Under the pieces are notes generated by a model, which saw nothing but the letters and a program-made list of their open reading frames with translations, did no database searches and was not told where the DNA came from. Shown here piece after piece: positions 26,140 through 37,138 of a stretch of DNA of 64,000 bases. A program made the translations under genes and the position numbers. This stretch comes from Hemicordylus capensis. Its lineage: Eukaryota; Chordata; Lepidosauria; Squamata; Cordylidae. The stretch is taken from contig NC_069662.1 in assembly GCF_027244095.1 (NCBI RefSeq), positions 17,944,501-18,008,500 on the forward strand, in the 5' to 3' direction. Within the stretch, counting starts at the first letter, position 1, and each line of letters opens with the position of its first letter.

Positions 26140-29100
26140 ATGGAGGCGGTAAGGGGTGGTAAGGGTGGTAAGGGGGGCGATGGAGGCGGTAAGGGATTGG
26201 AGCCGGAGGGACAAGGGAGAAACTTGGGACCCCCTAGGTGGCCGTCACCGCCGGCCGGGCGCAGCTCAAGGGGATCTGGGGAGGACCAGGCCGTGCGCTC
26301 CTGTGGGGCGGGGGCAGTGTGCATTCAGGGGAAGAGGAAGGAGGTATATCCTGGCCCGGGGATCAGAATGAAAGGTGGGGAAGGCGCACTCTTGGAGAAG
26401 GAGGAGGAGGAGGAGGAGTGGAGAATAACGCCCTGGGGGTGCTTGGAGAGGCGTGCGCTCTGGTCTGAGGGGGCTTGGCGAGGGGGGCGCTGCTGCCTTG
26501 CCCAGCGGTAGAGCGCCTTGGCAGGCGGAGGCTGGAAGCCAAGGAGTGGCAAGGTGGTCTTAGAAATAAAGGAGATCTCCCGGAGGGATGATCTGTGGGG
26601 AGGCAAGGGGGCAAGACTGTGGAAGAAACCAATGCCCCCCCCCCGGCCCTTTCCCTGGGGGCTGTGCCCTGTGTAGGCCTTGAGCAAGTCAGGGCATCTG
26701 TGGGTCCCTGGGGCCTGCGCAGTTCCCGCATCAAGAGTCCCTTCCCTACTTCGTGTTTGTGACAAGATCCCCCTCAGAGTGCTTGTGGGTGTGACACTTT
26801 CTTCCTAGGGTGTGTGCTGCTGCCACCTCCACCATTCTGACTACCCCTCTGTATAGGTATCAGCTCTGAGTCCATACAAACCACCAAACTCCCCACCTCA
26901 CCCCACCCCAATCACCGGCTTCCCCCCCACCCCACCCAGGATCATTTGGTCACTGATATAGTCAAAAGCAAGGATACCTGTTAGGTGCAGATGTGTGGTA
27001 CCTCCTCACTGAGTTCGACTGAAGCAGCCCACATGAACCCCAAAGAGATCTGGTGTGCTGTGGAGTGGACTAGTAGTTAACATATTGGAGTAGGATTGGG
27101 GAGACTTGGGTTCAAATCTTCACACAGTGGTTGATCTTGAGCCAGTCACACACTCACTTCCTAACCTATCTCACTGGGTTGTTGTGAAGATCAAAGAGGG
27201 CTGAAAGCAAAACAAGTATGCTACTCTGAGCTCCTTGAAGAAAGGATGGAGTGTGTGCGTTCATGTGAGAGGGAGAACAAGAGAACTTAGTTTTTCTTCT
27301 TCAGACCAGGAGCTCCCAACCTTGGGACCCCAAGTCCAACAACATCTGGGGGACCCAAACTTGGGAACTCAGACTTTAGCTTTAGACTGTACTGTGTCAG
27401 TACAAGAGGAACCCCCTTCTCTCACAATTTCCCCGTAGTCTTTAGTGCACAATCCTTGTTCAGGTTCATTTATGGAATATAGACTGCTCTTCAGCTTCAC
27501 ACTTTCAAAGCTTTTCTCCCCCACTCACTGATTGCAACTCTTGCCTCCCATACAGGTGGAAGCTGCGGTATCCTACCCAGGCTTTCCAGTGGAAGCTGAA
27601 AGCAATGGCCCCTTTCTTCTGGAAGAGGACCCCAGCACTCCACGGTAAAAAAAAAAAAAAGCCCCCCAAACATAAAAGCACACCACCCTTGCTTCTTCCT
27701 CCCTTTCTTTCCCCTGTGTTTGCCAACCCACTGGGGCTGCGAGCCTAAGTACCACTTGCTTGGGTATAAGTCCCATTGAACTGCTGGGGCTTTCTTCTGA
27801 GTAAGCATGCATAGCAGCAGACTGAGTCACTTTGAAGGAGCTCGGGGCTGGATTCTCTGATGCCTGAGACCTTGATATGACAGTTCTTTTAGAATCCAGG
27901 CCTCTGATACAGGGAACTGTGCTGTTATGGAATTGCTTGACTTGAGAGGTTCAAGTTTTGACTTGTAGCTGCTACTTCCCTGCTGCACAGGCCGTCCCGT
28001 TCACAGGTAGGGGGTGTCCAGGGAGAGGTTATCGCAGAGGGCACACTACACAGGTTGGTCTTGGACCCCTGGTCTCTCTCGGCACTGGGCCCTCTCCGCC
28101 TCCCTATTCCATACCTCCCAGATCAGTAACAGGCTGACTGTTTAGGCACGGGGGACTTGAATTTGCTGTTTCACCAGTCGAGGGCGTTAAAGCCAAATTA
28201 GATCTTTTAGTGGCAGTGGAAAATTGCAGTGAGACTTGAGCTTGCCCCATATCACCGACTTGAACGTATCATCAGCTTGAACATACAACTCGCCGTATCA
28301 CTGACGACTTGCCATATCACCATCATACGACTTGCCGTATCTCTTAAACTTGCCGTATCACCGGTTCAAAGCATTAAAGCTGAATTAGATCTTTTAAAAA
28401 CCCACATCGAGAGGAAAGCACCAGGCAGAACAGAGGTGAGCTTGCTATGCTTGAACAAGGGTTTTTGTCGCCTATGATTCAGGGGTGGCCAATCAGAGGC
28501 TCTCCAGCTGCTGTTGGACTATGACTCCCATCATCCCTTGCTGCAATAAATTGCAGCAGGGGGTTATGGGAGTCGCAGTCCAACAGCAGTTGAAGAACCA
28601 CAGGTTGGCCACCCCTAGTCTAACCTTCCACTCCTAGATGTTTTTTATAAAGTACAGCAAATGGATGAGAGCCATTTGAAAATCATATGTATGTTCTGGT
28701 GAGTGTGGCTCTTTCTTTGACTTACAGGCCTGGGAAATTCAAATATCTCTTTTTGAGTGAAAAGGTCCTAAGGGCTTTTTTGACCACCCATCCTTCTTTT
28801 TTCAGGGGTCATAGGAACATAGGAAGCTGCCATATACTGAGTCAGACCATCGGTCTATGTAGCTCAGTATTGTCTTCACAGACTGGCAGCGGCTTCTCCA
28901 AGGTTGCAGGCAGGAGTCTCTCCCAGCCCTATCTTGGAGGGAACTTGGAACCTTCTGCTTTTTCCAGAGCAGCTCCATCCCCTGAGGGGAATATCTTCCA
29001 GTGCTCACACATCAAGTCTCCCATTCATATGCAACCAAGGTGGACCCTGCTTAGCTAAGGGGACAAGTCATGCTGGCTACCACAAGACCAGCTCTCCTCT

Positions 29101-29336
29101 CTTCTGTGTGCAGAAGGCAAAACAAAGGGTCTGTTAGGTTTGTGTGACGAAAGCACTGTGTGATCGCCCTGTATTTGTGATTGCCCCTTATATATGCTTG
29201 TTATTTAGGTTTCCGGTTGCTGAACCAAACTTCACTTGGCTGGAACAAGGGGAGGAGCTGCCAGACTCAGGAGAGAGACAAGAGCTGATAGTCGTGTATG
29301 CAGGTGAGGGATGCTTTAGGACTGTTCAGACAGCAT

Positions 29337-29372
<36 letters not shown>

Positions 29373-32300
29373 TGAATGCATGAGGGTGGGGCTGATTGTG
29401 CACTCCGGGCTCTCTGCACGTCCCAGCAATTTGGAACTCTGTGCATGGGCAGAGACAAAAAGAACATAAACTGTGGGGCTAAATCGTTGTGAAATTAGGG
29501 GATGGGGTTATAACACAGCGGCAGAGCATCTGCTTGGCATGCGGAAGGTCCCAGGTTCAATCCCTGGCAGCATCTCCAAGTAGGGCTGGGAGAGACCTGC
29601 CTGAAACCCCAAAGAGCTGCTGCCAGGCAGTACAGGCAGTACTGAACTAGATGGGCCAGTGGCCTGACTTGGTATAAGGCAGCTTCCTATATTCCTGTAA
29701 GCGCATGAAGTCTGTTCCAGTTGTACGCACGTTCTGATTTATACTCGTTTTCTGGGCTTTCCAAGAGGTGTAGTCCAGCAGCATCTGGGGACCTAAGTTT
29801 GGGAACCTCTGCCATACACTGTTTTCTGTCCCAGAAAGCATACTGTAAGTGGGGCTAATGACAGGCTTGAGCAGCAGTACTTTATGATATGACATAAGTA
29901 CATTAGGAGCTACCTTCTACCGAATCAGGCCATTGGTCCATCTGGCTCAGAACTGTCTACTCTGACTGGCAGCGGCTCTCCAAGGTTTCAGGCAGGAGCC
30001 TTTCCCAGCCCTACCTGGAGATGTTGCCAGGGAGCTTCTGCATGCAAAGCAAACACTCCACTGCTGAGGTGAAACCTCATTCCCAAGATAGGAACACAGG
30101 AAGCTGCCATGTACTGAGTCAGACCATAGGTCCATGTAGCTCAGTATTGTCTTCACAGACTGGCAGCGGCTTCTCCAAGGTGGCAAGCAGGAATCTCTCT
30201 CAGCCCTCTCTTGGAGATGCTGCCAGGGAGGGAACTTGGAACCTTCTGTTCTTCCCAGAGCGGCTCCACCCCCTGAGGGGAATCTCTTCCAGTGCTCACA
30301 CATCAAGTCTCCCTTTCATATAAGGTATCTGAATGCATGCTTTTCCTTTCTCCCGGCAGGCTCCGACGTGCCACGGGAGGAAGAAGAAGAGGAAATGGTG
30401 CAGGAAGTGAAAGATGAAGAGGCCGCGACTTGCCCCCAGAGCTGCGATTGGCCTCGCGTGGAATCAGAGGAGAAGGGTGCTGCCGCTCCTGTTGTGGCCG
30501 GGGGCCCGGACCCTCGCCCCTTCCGCTGCTCGGAGTGCGGGAAGGGGTTTGCTCAGAGCTCCAACCTGGTGAAACACCAGCGGATCCACACGGGGGAGCG
30601 CCCCTTCCGGTGCCCCGAATGCGGCCGGGGCTTCAGCTGGAGCTCCTCACTGGCGGAGCACCTCAAGGCGCACGGCGGGCGCCGGCCCCACGCCTGCGAC
30701 GAGTGCGGGAAGCGCTTTGCCCGCGGCTCGACGCTGGCTGAGCACCAGCGGGTGCACACGGGCGAGAAGCCCTTCCGGTGCCACCAGTGCGGGGCCCGTT
30801 TCTCACAGAGCTCCACGCTGGCACACCATCTGCGCACGCACTCGGGCGAACGCCCCCACGCCTGCCCGGACTGCGGGAAGCGCTTTGGGCGCCGGTCCAC
30901 CCTCGTCACTCACCTGCGGACTCACACCGGCGAGAAGCCTTATTGCTGCAAGGAGTGCGGCCGCTGCTTTGGCGTCAGCTCTGACCTCGCCAAGCACGTG
31001 CGCAACCACCAGGCGCATGGCAGCAGTGGGGGGCATACGGGGGAGGCGCATCCCCTTCCGGCTCCCCTTCCGGCTGCCGACCAGCAGCGCCTCCCCAAAA
31101 TAGAAGACACTTCGCCGGAGGGCTCGGAACCAGCTGGGCAGCAAAGCAATGGTGCCGATGGAGAAGAAGGGGAAGCGTGTACATGTCCTGAGTGTGGGGA
31201 GCATTTCAGCCAGAGTTCTGCCCTTACTGCCCATCAGAGGATCCACTTGAGCGACGTCTCCCAGCAGTACGGCGAAGCTTTTCCTGACAACAAGCCAGAA
31301 CTGGAGGCTCATACGACGAGTCACAGCGTAGAGGAGCAGCCCTCTAAATGCTCCGACTGTGATGCCAGCTTCTTCGAAAGCTCCGCTCTCCAGATCCATC
31401 AGAGAGAACACCTTGGGGACGTGTCCCACGTTTGCCATGGATGTGGAGAGAAGTTCTCCAATGCCTCTGACCTGGAGCAACACCAAAGTACCCACGGCAG
31501 GGAGGAGGAGCTCGCTAAGTGTCTAGAGTGTGGGGCCTGCTTTGCTGAGACTGCTGCTCTTGCTACACATCAGAGAATCCACCTGGAGGAGAAACCCCAT
31601 GGCTGCCCCGACTGTGGGGAGACGTTTCCCAGCAGCAGTGAGCTGACACTGCACCAGGCGGGACATGTTGGCAAAAAAGACGAGGAAGAGAAGCCTTCCA
31701 AATGTTCCGCCTGTGGTGCTTGTTTTCCTGAGGGTGCTGACCTCATGACACACAAGATGTGCCACGGAGCAGACGAGAGACCCCACGGCTGCCCCCAGGA
31801 TGGCAAAATTTTCTCTGGTAACTCAGAGCTTGCGATTCCCCAGCTGAGCCACCCGGCAGAGGCCTCGCTGGACAAGCCATACTGCTGTGCGGTGTGTGGC
31901 AAATCCTTCGCCCTCTTTGCCACGCTGGCAGCGCACGAGCGCACCCACATGCCTGATGACGACGCCTACCGTTGCCCCACGTGTGGAGAGCACTTTCCCG
32001 ACAGTGGCAAGCTAGGGAGGCATCAACGGCACCACTTAGGTGAGGAGAGGCCTTTCCGGTGCCCGGCTTGCAGCAAGGGCTTTGTGCTGCTTTCCGGGCT
32101 GCGGCAGCACCAGCGGGACCCTCCGGCCCGCTGCCCTCAGTGCGGCGAGACCTTCATGTGGCGCTGCCGGCTTACCGAACACCGGCGCATCTGCCACCCG
32201 GCGGAGCGCCCCTATAAGTGCCCTGAGTGCGGCAAGGGCTTTGCGCAGAGCTCCAAGCTCTTGCGGCACCAGGTGACGCACACCGGCGAGAAGCCGTTTA

Positions 32301-32797
32301 AGTGCCCCGAGTGCGGCAAAATCTTCAGCCAAAGCTCCAACCTCTCTGAGCACCGGCGCACACACGCCCCTGGGAAGGCTCACCGCTGCGCCATCTGTGG
32401 CAAGGCGTTCGCCCTGGGTTCCTACTTGGCTAAGCACCAGGCCACCCACACGGGCGCCCGCCCTTTCCGGTGCACCGAATGCGGCAAGGGTTTCCGGCAA
32501 AGCTCCAACCTCATCCAGCACCAGCGCACGCACTCGGGTGAGAGGCCATACGTCTGCGCCTCCTGTGGCAAATCCTTCATCCAGAACTCACACCTGGTCA
32601 AGCACCGGCGGGTTCACACCGCTGAAAGGCCCTACCGCTGCCCCGTCTGTGGCAAGAGCTTCCGGCAGCGTGGGAACCTCACCGAACACCAGCACCAGCA
32701 CGCCGGCACCCGCCCGTATGTCTGCGGTGCTTGTGGGAAGTCCTTCCGGTGGAGTTCAGCTTTCTCCAAGCACCAGCGAACCCACCTTGCTCCTTGA
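26140..32797 (+). CDS. C2H2 zinc-finger protein with KRAB-B-like exon and 25 finger units
   Basis: Four coding exons join in phase: 26140-26148 (MEA), 27556-27644, 29209-29303 and 30360-32797, giving 876 residues. Residues 32-64 (FPVAEPNFTWLEQGEELPD) look like a KRAB-B box; no KRAB-A box was found in the introns. Residues 69-100 are very acidic. The finger array runs from about 119 to the end: six canonical fingers, a spacer of about 55 residues, twelve or so irregular units with mixed linkers, then eight near-canonical ones. I count 25 units, 22 with all four ligands. Three are degenerate (DNKPELEAHTTSH lacks its cysteines; CPQDGKIF has lost the second; LRQHQRDPP has lost the last histidine). 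Likely a nuclear DNA-binding regulator. The 9-nt first exon is the weakest part; an identical start/donor unit lies 40 bp on. Confidence 0.88.
27055..27250 (+). mobile_element. tRNA-derived SINE (family B)
   Basis: Diverged copy: GGAGACTTGGGTTCAAATCT, GTTGTTGTGAAGATC-like GGGTTGTTGTGAAGATCAAA, CTCTGAGCTCCTTGAAGAAA. In intron 1 of the zinc-finger gene. Confidence 0.75.
27645..28479. other. intron stretch, AT/GC mixed, one odd tandem motif
   Basis: No exon is supported. Around 28240-28370 the words CTTGCCGTATCACC and CGACTTGCCATATCACC recur four or five times as an irregular tandem motif. Confidence 0.5.
28480..28617. mobile_element. hAT-like MITE, CAGGGGTGGCCAA ends
   Basis: CAGGGGTGGCCAATC at one end and GGTTGGCCACCCCTA at the other, with internal CTCCCATCATCCCTTGCTGC and its inverse. 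Target duplication not recognisable. Confidence 0.7.
28808..29105 (-). mobile_element. 5S-rRNA-derived SINE
   Basis: Full-length reverse copy: starts AGGAACATAGGAAGCTGCC, contains GAGCAGCTCCATCCCCTGAG and CACACATCAAGTCTCCCATT, ends in the 5S-like block GACCCTGCTTAGCTAAGGGG and ACCAGCTCTCCTCT. Confidence 0.88.
29339..29370. repeat. (AC)n microsatellite
   Basis: Sixteen AC units, 36 bp after the donor of the KRAB-B-like exon. Confidence 0.95.
29502..29698 (+). mobile_element. tRNA-derived SINE (family A)
   Basis: GCGGCAGAGCATCTGCTTGG, GGTCCCAGGTTCAATCCCTG, CTAGATGGGCCAGTGGCCTG, GGCAGCTTCCTATATTCCTG. Confidence 0.88.
29895..30088 (-). mobile_element. tRNA-derived SINE (family A)
   Basis: Reverse copy: GAGCTACCTTCTACCGAATC, GGTCCATCTGGCTCAGAACT, GGAGCTTCTGCATGCAAAGC. 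Directly abuts the 5S-type copy at 30089, giving two SINEs in a row. Confidence 0.8.
30089..30322 (-). mobile_element. 5S-rRNA-derived SINE lacking its 5S head
   Basis: Reverse copy that stops after CAAGTCTCCCTTTCATAT, before the 5S-like block. It ends 37 bp before the acceptor of the finger-coding exon at 30360. Confidence 0.8.
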
Positions 32798-33430
32798 CCT
32801 CCGATTCCTGATCTCTGGCCCCGTGAGGGGGAAAACAGCAGAAAGGTCCCCTAGCGTATTTGGCCTTCTCCAAACCCCAAGTGACTTTGCTTCCTCCTGC
32901 TAACTTCCTGTGGCCAAACAGGAAGTTCTTCTTGGTGGTGCCTGGCCATCTCTGAGCCCTACTTGAAGCATCTCATCCCTGACTTCAGTCTAAACAGAAA
33001 GTTCTTCCTGTGAAACTCAGTGTTCTTCGGGCACCAGCAGACTCAGGTTAGGCCCTGATCCAGACCAAGCTGTTACTTGCCGACTCAAAGATTGGCCTTT
33101 CACCTTAACTTAAACTGCAGCCTTTTGTGCCCTGAGCAACAGCAGCCCTCTGAGGTTGGTGGGCTGTTTTTAGTCCAGAGCTACCTCATGAGTTCGGTGG
33201 CTGGCTGGAGATTTGAGGGTAGTCCCAGATCCTACACTCTTTGCTGGATCCTCCCCTTCTTTCCCTCCATTCTCAGCATTATGTCCGGCCTGGTGGCTCT
33301 CCATATCACCCACCCACCACCTTTTCCCTTTGGTTTGGAAAGGGTTATTCCATCACTAATGCTCTTTGCTCATGAAAGCTCTTGCCTTCTGGCTCTTTTA
33401 TGGAATACTGCACAGGCACATCTGGTTGCG
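32798..33430. other. probable 3'-untranslated region of the zinc-finger gene
   Basis: No recognised repeat. No nearby AATAAA was found; ATTAAA at 34082 is a distant candidate, so the transcript end is unresolved. Confidence 0.35.
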
Positions 33431-33432
33431 AT

Positions 33433-33469
33433 TGAGGGAAAGGAAAGAGAGAAAGAAGGAGAGAAAGAA

Positions 33470-33501
<32 letters not shown>

Positions 33502-33505
33502 AAAG
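33433..33505. repeat. (GAAA)n microsatellite
   Basis: Imperfect GAAA/GAAAG run next to the fold-back element at 33513. Confidence 0.9.
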
Positions 33506-33512
33506 CCCTCTT

Positions 33513-33895
33513 CAGACATTATAACTTTCCCCTGCTGTAGCTGTGTGCAGTGGGGCAAAGAGAGAGGAAGTCCCACTCACACACAATCCCCGCTCACACA
33601 CAATCACACACACAATCACAATCACACACAATCCCCACCACTCACGGTCCCAACGGAGCTTTTTCTGAAGAGGGAGTTGCCCTCCCTGTGATGGTGGGTG
33701 CTCCTGTGATTGTAGGACCCAGTCTCGCAATTATGAGAGCACCCACCATCAGGGGGAGGGCTCTGCCCTCTTCAGACAAGCCCCGTCCTAGTGAGCAGCA
33801 GGACTCGTGCGTGAGTGACGCTGTAGGGGTGGGACTTCCTCTCCCATCGCCCCGCTGTACACGGCTACTACAGCGGGGCGAAAATAGAATGTCTG
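33513..33895. mobile_element. fold-back element with CAGACATT ends
   Basis: Left arm CAGACATTATAACTTTCCCC ... GTGGGGCAAAGAGAGAGGAAG is inverted on the right as GTGGGACTTCCTCTCCCATC ... AATAGAATGTCTG. Arms are about 75 bp. Inside are smaller hairpins (GATGGTGGGTGCTC / GAGCACCCACCATC near 33691-33750; CGCCCCGCTGTA / CTACAGCGGGGCG near 33849-33880). No target duplication was matched. Confidence 0.7.
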
Positions 33896-33945
33896 GACCT
33901 TGGCTGACTAAAGACAGTTTGCGATCTTGTGAAAATGGCCCAAGT

Positions 33946-34072
33946 CAGGAGTGGCCACCCGGAGGCTCTCCAGCTCTTGCTGGACTACAACTCCCATCAC
34001 CGCACCGCTGCAGTTTATTGCAGTGGAGAATGATGGAAGTTGTAGTCCCACAACAGCTGGAGAGTCCCCCTG
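33946..34072. mobile_element. hAT-like MITE
   Basis: CAGGAGTGGCCACCCGGAGG at the left, AGAGTCCCCCTG at the right, with CTACAACTCCCATCACCGC and inverse GATGGAAGTTGTAGTCC inside. Confidence 0.6.
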
Positions 34073-34477
34073 GCCTAGATTATTAAAAAGTCAATTTGCA
34101 TGGTTTTAATGCTTAAATGAGCAAGAAAGGTTAATTTCTGCCCACAGCGAAATTAGAAACTTCTTTTCTTTTTAAAGGTTCTTTATGTCCTCTTCTTCTC
34201 AGGGGTTGGGGTTGGAGGTGTGAAAAATATTTTATTAATTAAAAAACATACTATTGGGGGCCTCTAGTTTAGGGCATGATTTTTGGGGTGTGTGTGTGGG
34301 AAATTCATTTCCTGGGTGAAGAATGGTAAGATTTCTAGGATAGGTTGGGGTTTCCCCCCTTCTCCCTTCTCATCACTCAAAACCTGGGCTTCCTGCAAGT
34401 AGAACTCACCTATAACTATCTCCCCTCCCACACACCCACACAGTGGGCCGGGGGAACAAAAATGAAAACATTCTGAG

Positions 34478-34754
34478 CAGGCGTGGCTTGTGAACGCGCC
34501 TGTGGGGGCAGCGGGCGGCTTCTTTAAGGTACATGGAGCCGGTGCTCCGTGCTGCCCAGCAGCCCCTGTGGTGGGGAATCACCTCCACCACTCACCTGGC
34601 CGCTGGCAGGGGCTTGCCTCCGTGGGAGCCAGGTGAGTGGTGGAGGCGATTCCCCGCCGCGGGGGCTGCTGGGCAGCATGGAGCACCGGCTCCGTTTACC
34701 TTAAAGAAGCCGCTCGCCGCCCCTCCCCCCAGGCACGTTCACGAGCCGCGCCTG
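34478..34754. mobile_element. fold-back hAT MITE with perfect duplication
   Basis: Ends CAGGCGTGGCTTGTGAACG and CGTTCACGAGCCGCGCCTG. Flanked by identical 8-bp ATTCTGAG at 34470-34477 and 34755-34762. Most of the 277 bp is one palindrome: arms of about 125 bp meet at ACTCACCTGG / CCAGGTGAGT around 34595 and 34630. GC-rich, few arm mismatches. Confidence 0.92.
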
Positions 34755-34836
34755 ATTCTGAGTTTTCAAGATTGTTAAAATGGTAGATTGTTCCTGAGAA
34801 AGCTAGAATCTGCCCGAAATGCTATAATTTGCCATA

Positions 34837-35085
34837 GGATTAGATCATCCTGAAGGAACTCAAGGAAACCCTGCTGGATTAGTCCACCTAGTTCAGTATC
34901 CTGTTCCCCACAGTGGCCAACAAGAGCCTCTGGGAAGCCCACAAGGACTTGAAAGCAATTGCTCTCTCCTGCTGTTGTTCCCCCAAAGCAACTAGTCTTC
35001 AGAGGTATACTGCCTCTGAACAAGGAGGTTTGACATAGCTATGATGAGTAATAGCCAGTGATAGTCCTCTATAGATTTGCCTAAA
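34837..35085. mobile_element. SINE family D
   Basis: CCCTGCTGGATTAGTCCACC, CAGTATCCTGTTCCCCACAG, GGAAGCCCACAAGGACTTGA, GAGGTATACTGCCTCTGAAC. Confidence 0.75.
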
Positions 35086-35794
35086 ACCCCTTTAAACCCA
35101 TCTCTCCCACTGGCCATCTGCACAAAAGTGACAAAAATTCTGCGAGGAGAAAAGCTGAATTCTGCAACCTGCATATATGATGCAAATATGCATCATATCC
35201 TTAGTTCTGCTTAATTTATTCTGCTGCTGCTAGTTCCATGGTGGGACAGGACATGATGTGGAGTCCCTTGAAGGCTCCACCCCATGCATACCTGGCCTCA
35301 AGAAATCAAACAGCAACTTTTCTGGCTGCTGAGATTTCACGAGTCATTTGCTACGCACACAAGCATGAGGACCAGAAACTTGTCCTTTGAAAGAAAGGGT
35401 GGGGTGGGGGGGAAGAAAACTGACATTCTCAGGAAGCTGAATTCCATGGTCTCACATCCCGCAGCTTTTCTCTGCTGTTGTGTGATGGCAGCATATACAC
35501 AATACTATTGGAGGTTTCTCTCTAGTGAATGATTCTGGTTGCAGACAGGGCTGGAACGAAGTTTGAACCACAAGTTTGGCCACAGATATAACATTTGGGC
35601 ACCACAGAAATTGAAGGCTTCCTATGGAGATAAGCACCTAGGCAGCGAGCAAGCAAGGAAATAGATGCAGGCTCTATAGACTTTGTGGTGAAAGATCCCT
35701 GTTTCTCCCTCACCGTCCCATATCCCACTTTTTGCAATGACATTTGGAGGATAAGAAATACTGGAAACGCTAAATTCAAGATTACACACCTTGA

Positions 35795-35998
35795 GCCCTT
35801 ATCCATGAAGCTGCCTTACGCTGAGTCTATCCTGTGTGAACCATTGGTTGGAGTGGTTTATTTGACTTGGCTCTAAGGTCCCAGGCAGAGGTCTTTCCTA
35901 GCTGTACTATCTGAGACCCTATTTAGCTGGTGATTTAACCCAGGACCTTGTGCTTGGTAAAGCATGTGCTTTACCATCACTGAGTGATGGCCCCTCCT
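35795..35998 (-). mobile_element. old tRNA-derived SINE related to family A
   Basis: Reverse and diverged: CATGAAGCTGCCTTACGCTG at the 3' end, ACCCAGGACCTTGTGCTTGG as inverse B box, GTGCTTTACCATCACTGAGT as inverse A box. Confidence 0.65.
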
Positions 35999-35999
35999 C

Positions 36000-37008
36000 A
36001 GACAGTGCTTAATTTTCTCTCCCTCTGGAAACGGCCACCTGACCATAGAATTCTTTGAAACACACAGTCAAGGGCACCACCATTCAGGAATTGATGTCTT
36101 AATCCTCTAGAGGTCTCGAAAGAATCAACACCTGGAACTTAAAACTGGCTTAAAAATCCAGTGATGAACAAAACCTTTTTTTTTTTTAACTGAGAAGGTG
36201 CTTCTAAACTTTGGGACACATTACCTCTGGAAGGGTGCTCCCCCCACCCCAAACTCTGAAATCTAGTTACTGTTGTAAAAGAAATGATGGGTTTGAGTGG
36301 ACTTGAACTAATGACAAGAAGATGTGGTTTTTGAGGGCAGGAGCAGAGCTTGGTGCAGTAGGCCTCTCTGCCCTCAATCTCAGCTAATCTAAGTGAAGTC
36401 CACGCTTAAGAATGCCTTGAACGTGTTAATAAAAGATGCGTAAGAAGGTGTCTCTTGATAATGGTTTTGGAGCTGTTTGTTTACTGGCAAAATATCCATC
36501 GTGATGGTGGGTTGGGTAGCCGTAGGGCAGAGGGCAGATCCACATGCTGCAGAGAAGTTCTGAAAGTGCTGTCTAGGAAAGGATTGCCTCCCCCCCCCCC
36601 AAATTGGGGAACCATTAAATTGCACAGCCTAGCCCTGGGTTCCATTTCTTTGTCATATGCTAGTGCAGCGGTTCCCAACCGTGGATTTCTAGCTATTGGA
36701 CTACAATTCCCATGATCCTCAACCACAGTGGCCCATCACCAGGGATTATGGGAGTTGTAAGCCCCCATCTTCAGGAGGGCCAGAGTTGTGCAGCTCTGTA
36801 GTAAACTGTGACAAAGAGCCAAAATTCTGTATCTGGTTTTTAAATCTCCGCTTTTAAGGAAACGATTAAATACTGTCCTCATCCTCACAACAACCTTTCA
36901 AGACTTAGTCTTTGCTCTTGGAATTGCAATACAGCTGATCAAGCAGTGGCAGACCTTCCCTCTTAGGGCAACCTTCACATTAACATGGGCCTTTCCATTG
37001 TAGCCACT
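36000..37008. other. stretch without genes, one MITE remnant
   Basis: About 36666-36800 has GCGGTTCCCAACCGTGG and inverse halves of the TACAATTCCCATGATCC type. Nothing else was recognised. Confidence 0.5.
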
Positions 37009-37138
37009 GTTCCCTCTTAAGAGGGAGTCCCAGATGATGTTGACAACAACTCCCAGCATCCCCAGCTGCAGTGGCCTTTGGCTGGGGATTCTGGGAGTTG
37101 TAGTCGACAGCATCTGGGAATCCCTGTTAGAGGGAACA
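37009..37138. mobile_element. palindromic MITE, GTTCCCTCT ends
   Basis: TGTTCCCTCTTAAGAGGGAG at the left and TGTTAGAGGGAACA at the right. The body pairs ACAACTCCCAGCATCCCCAG with TGGGGATTCTGGGAGTTGTA. 130 bp. Confidence 0.7.

Noticed and set aside
25780-26765. Several overlapping open frames on both strands of 70-150 codons
   Set aside because: CpG-island composition explains them; they have low-complexity G/R/P-rich translations and no homology.
30236-30359. Extension of the finger exon upstream of 30360
   Set aside because: It would start from a TTG inside a reversed SINE; the acceptor at 30359 and matching phase support a spliced start instead.
30553-31495. Long minus-strand open frames across the zinc-finger array
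   Set aside because: They are shadows of the plus-strand finger array; GC-rich repeated fingers leave reverse frames open. No domain or splice support.
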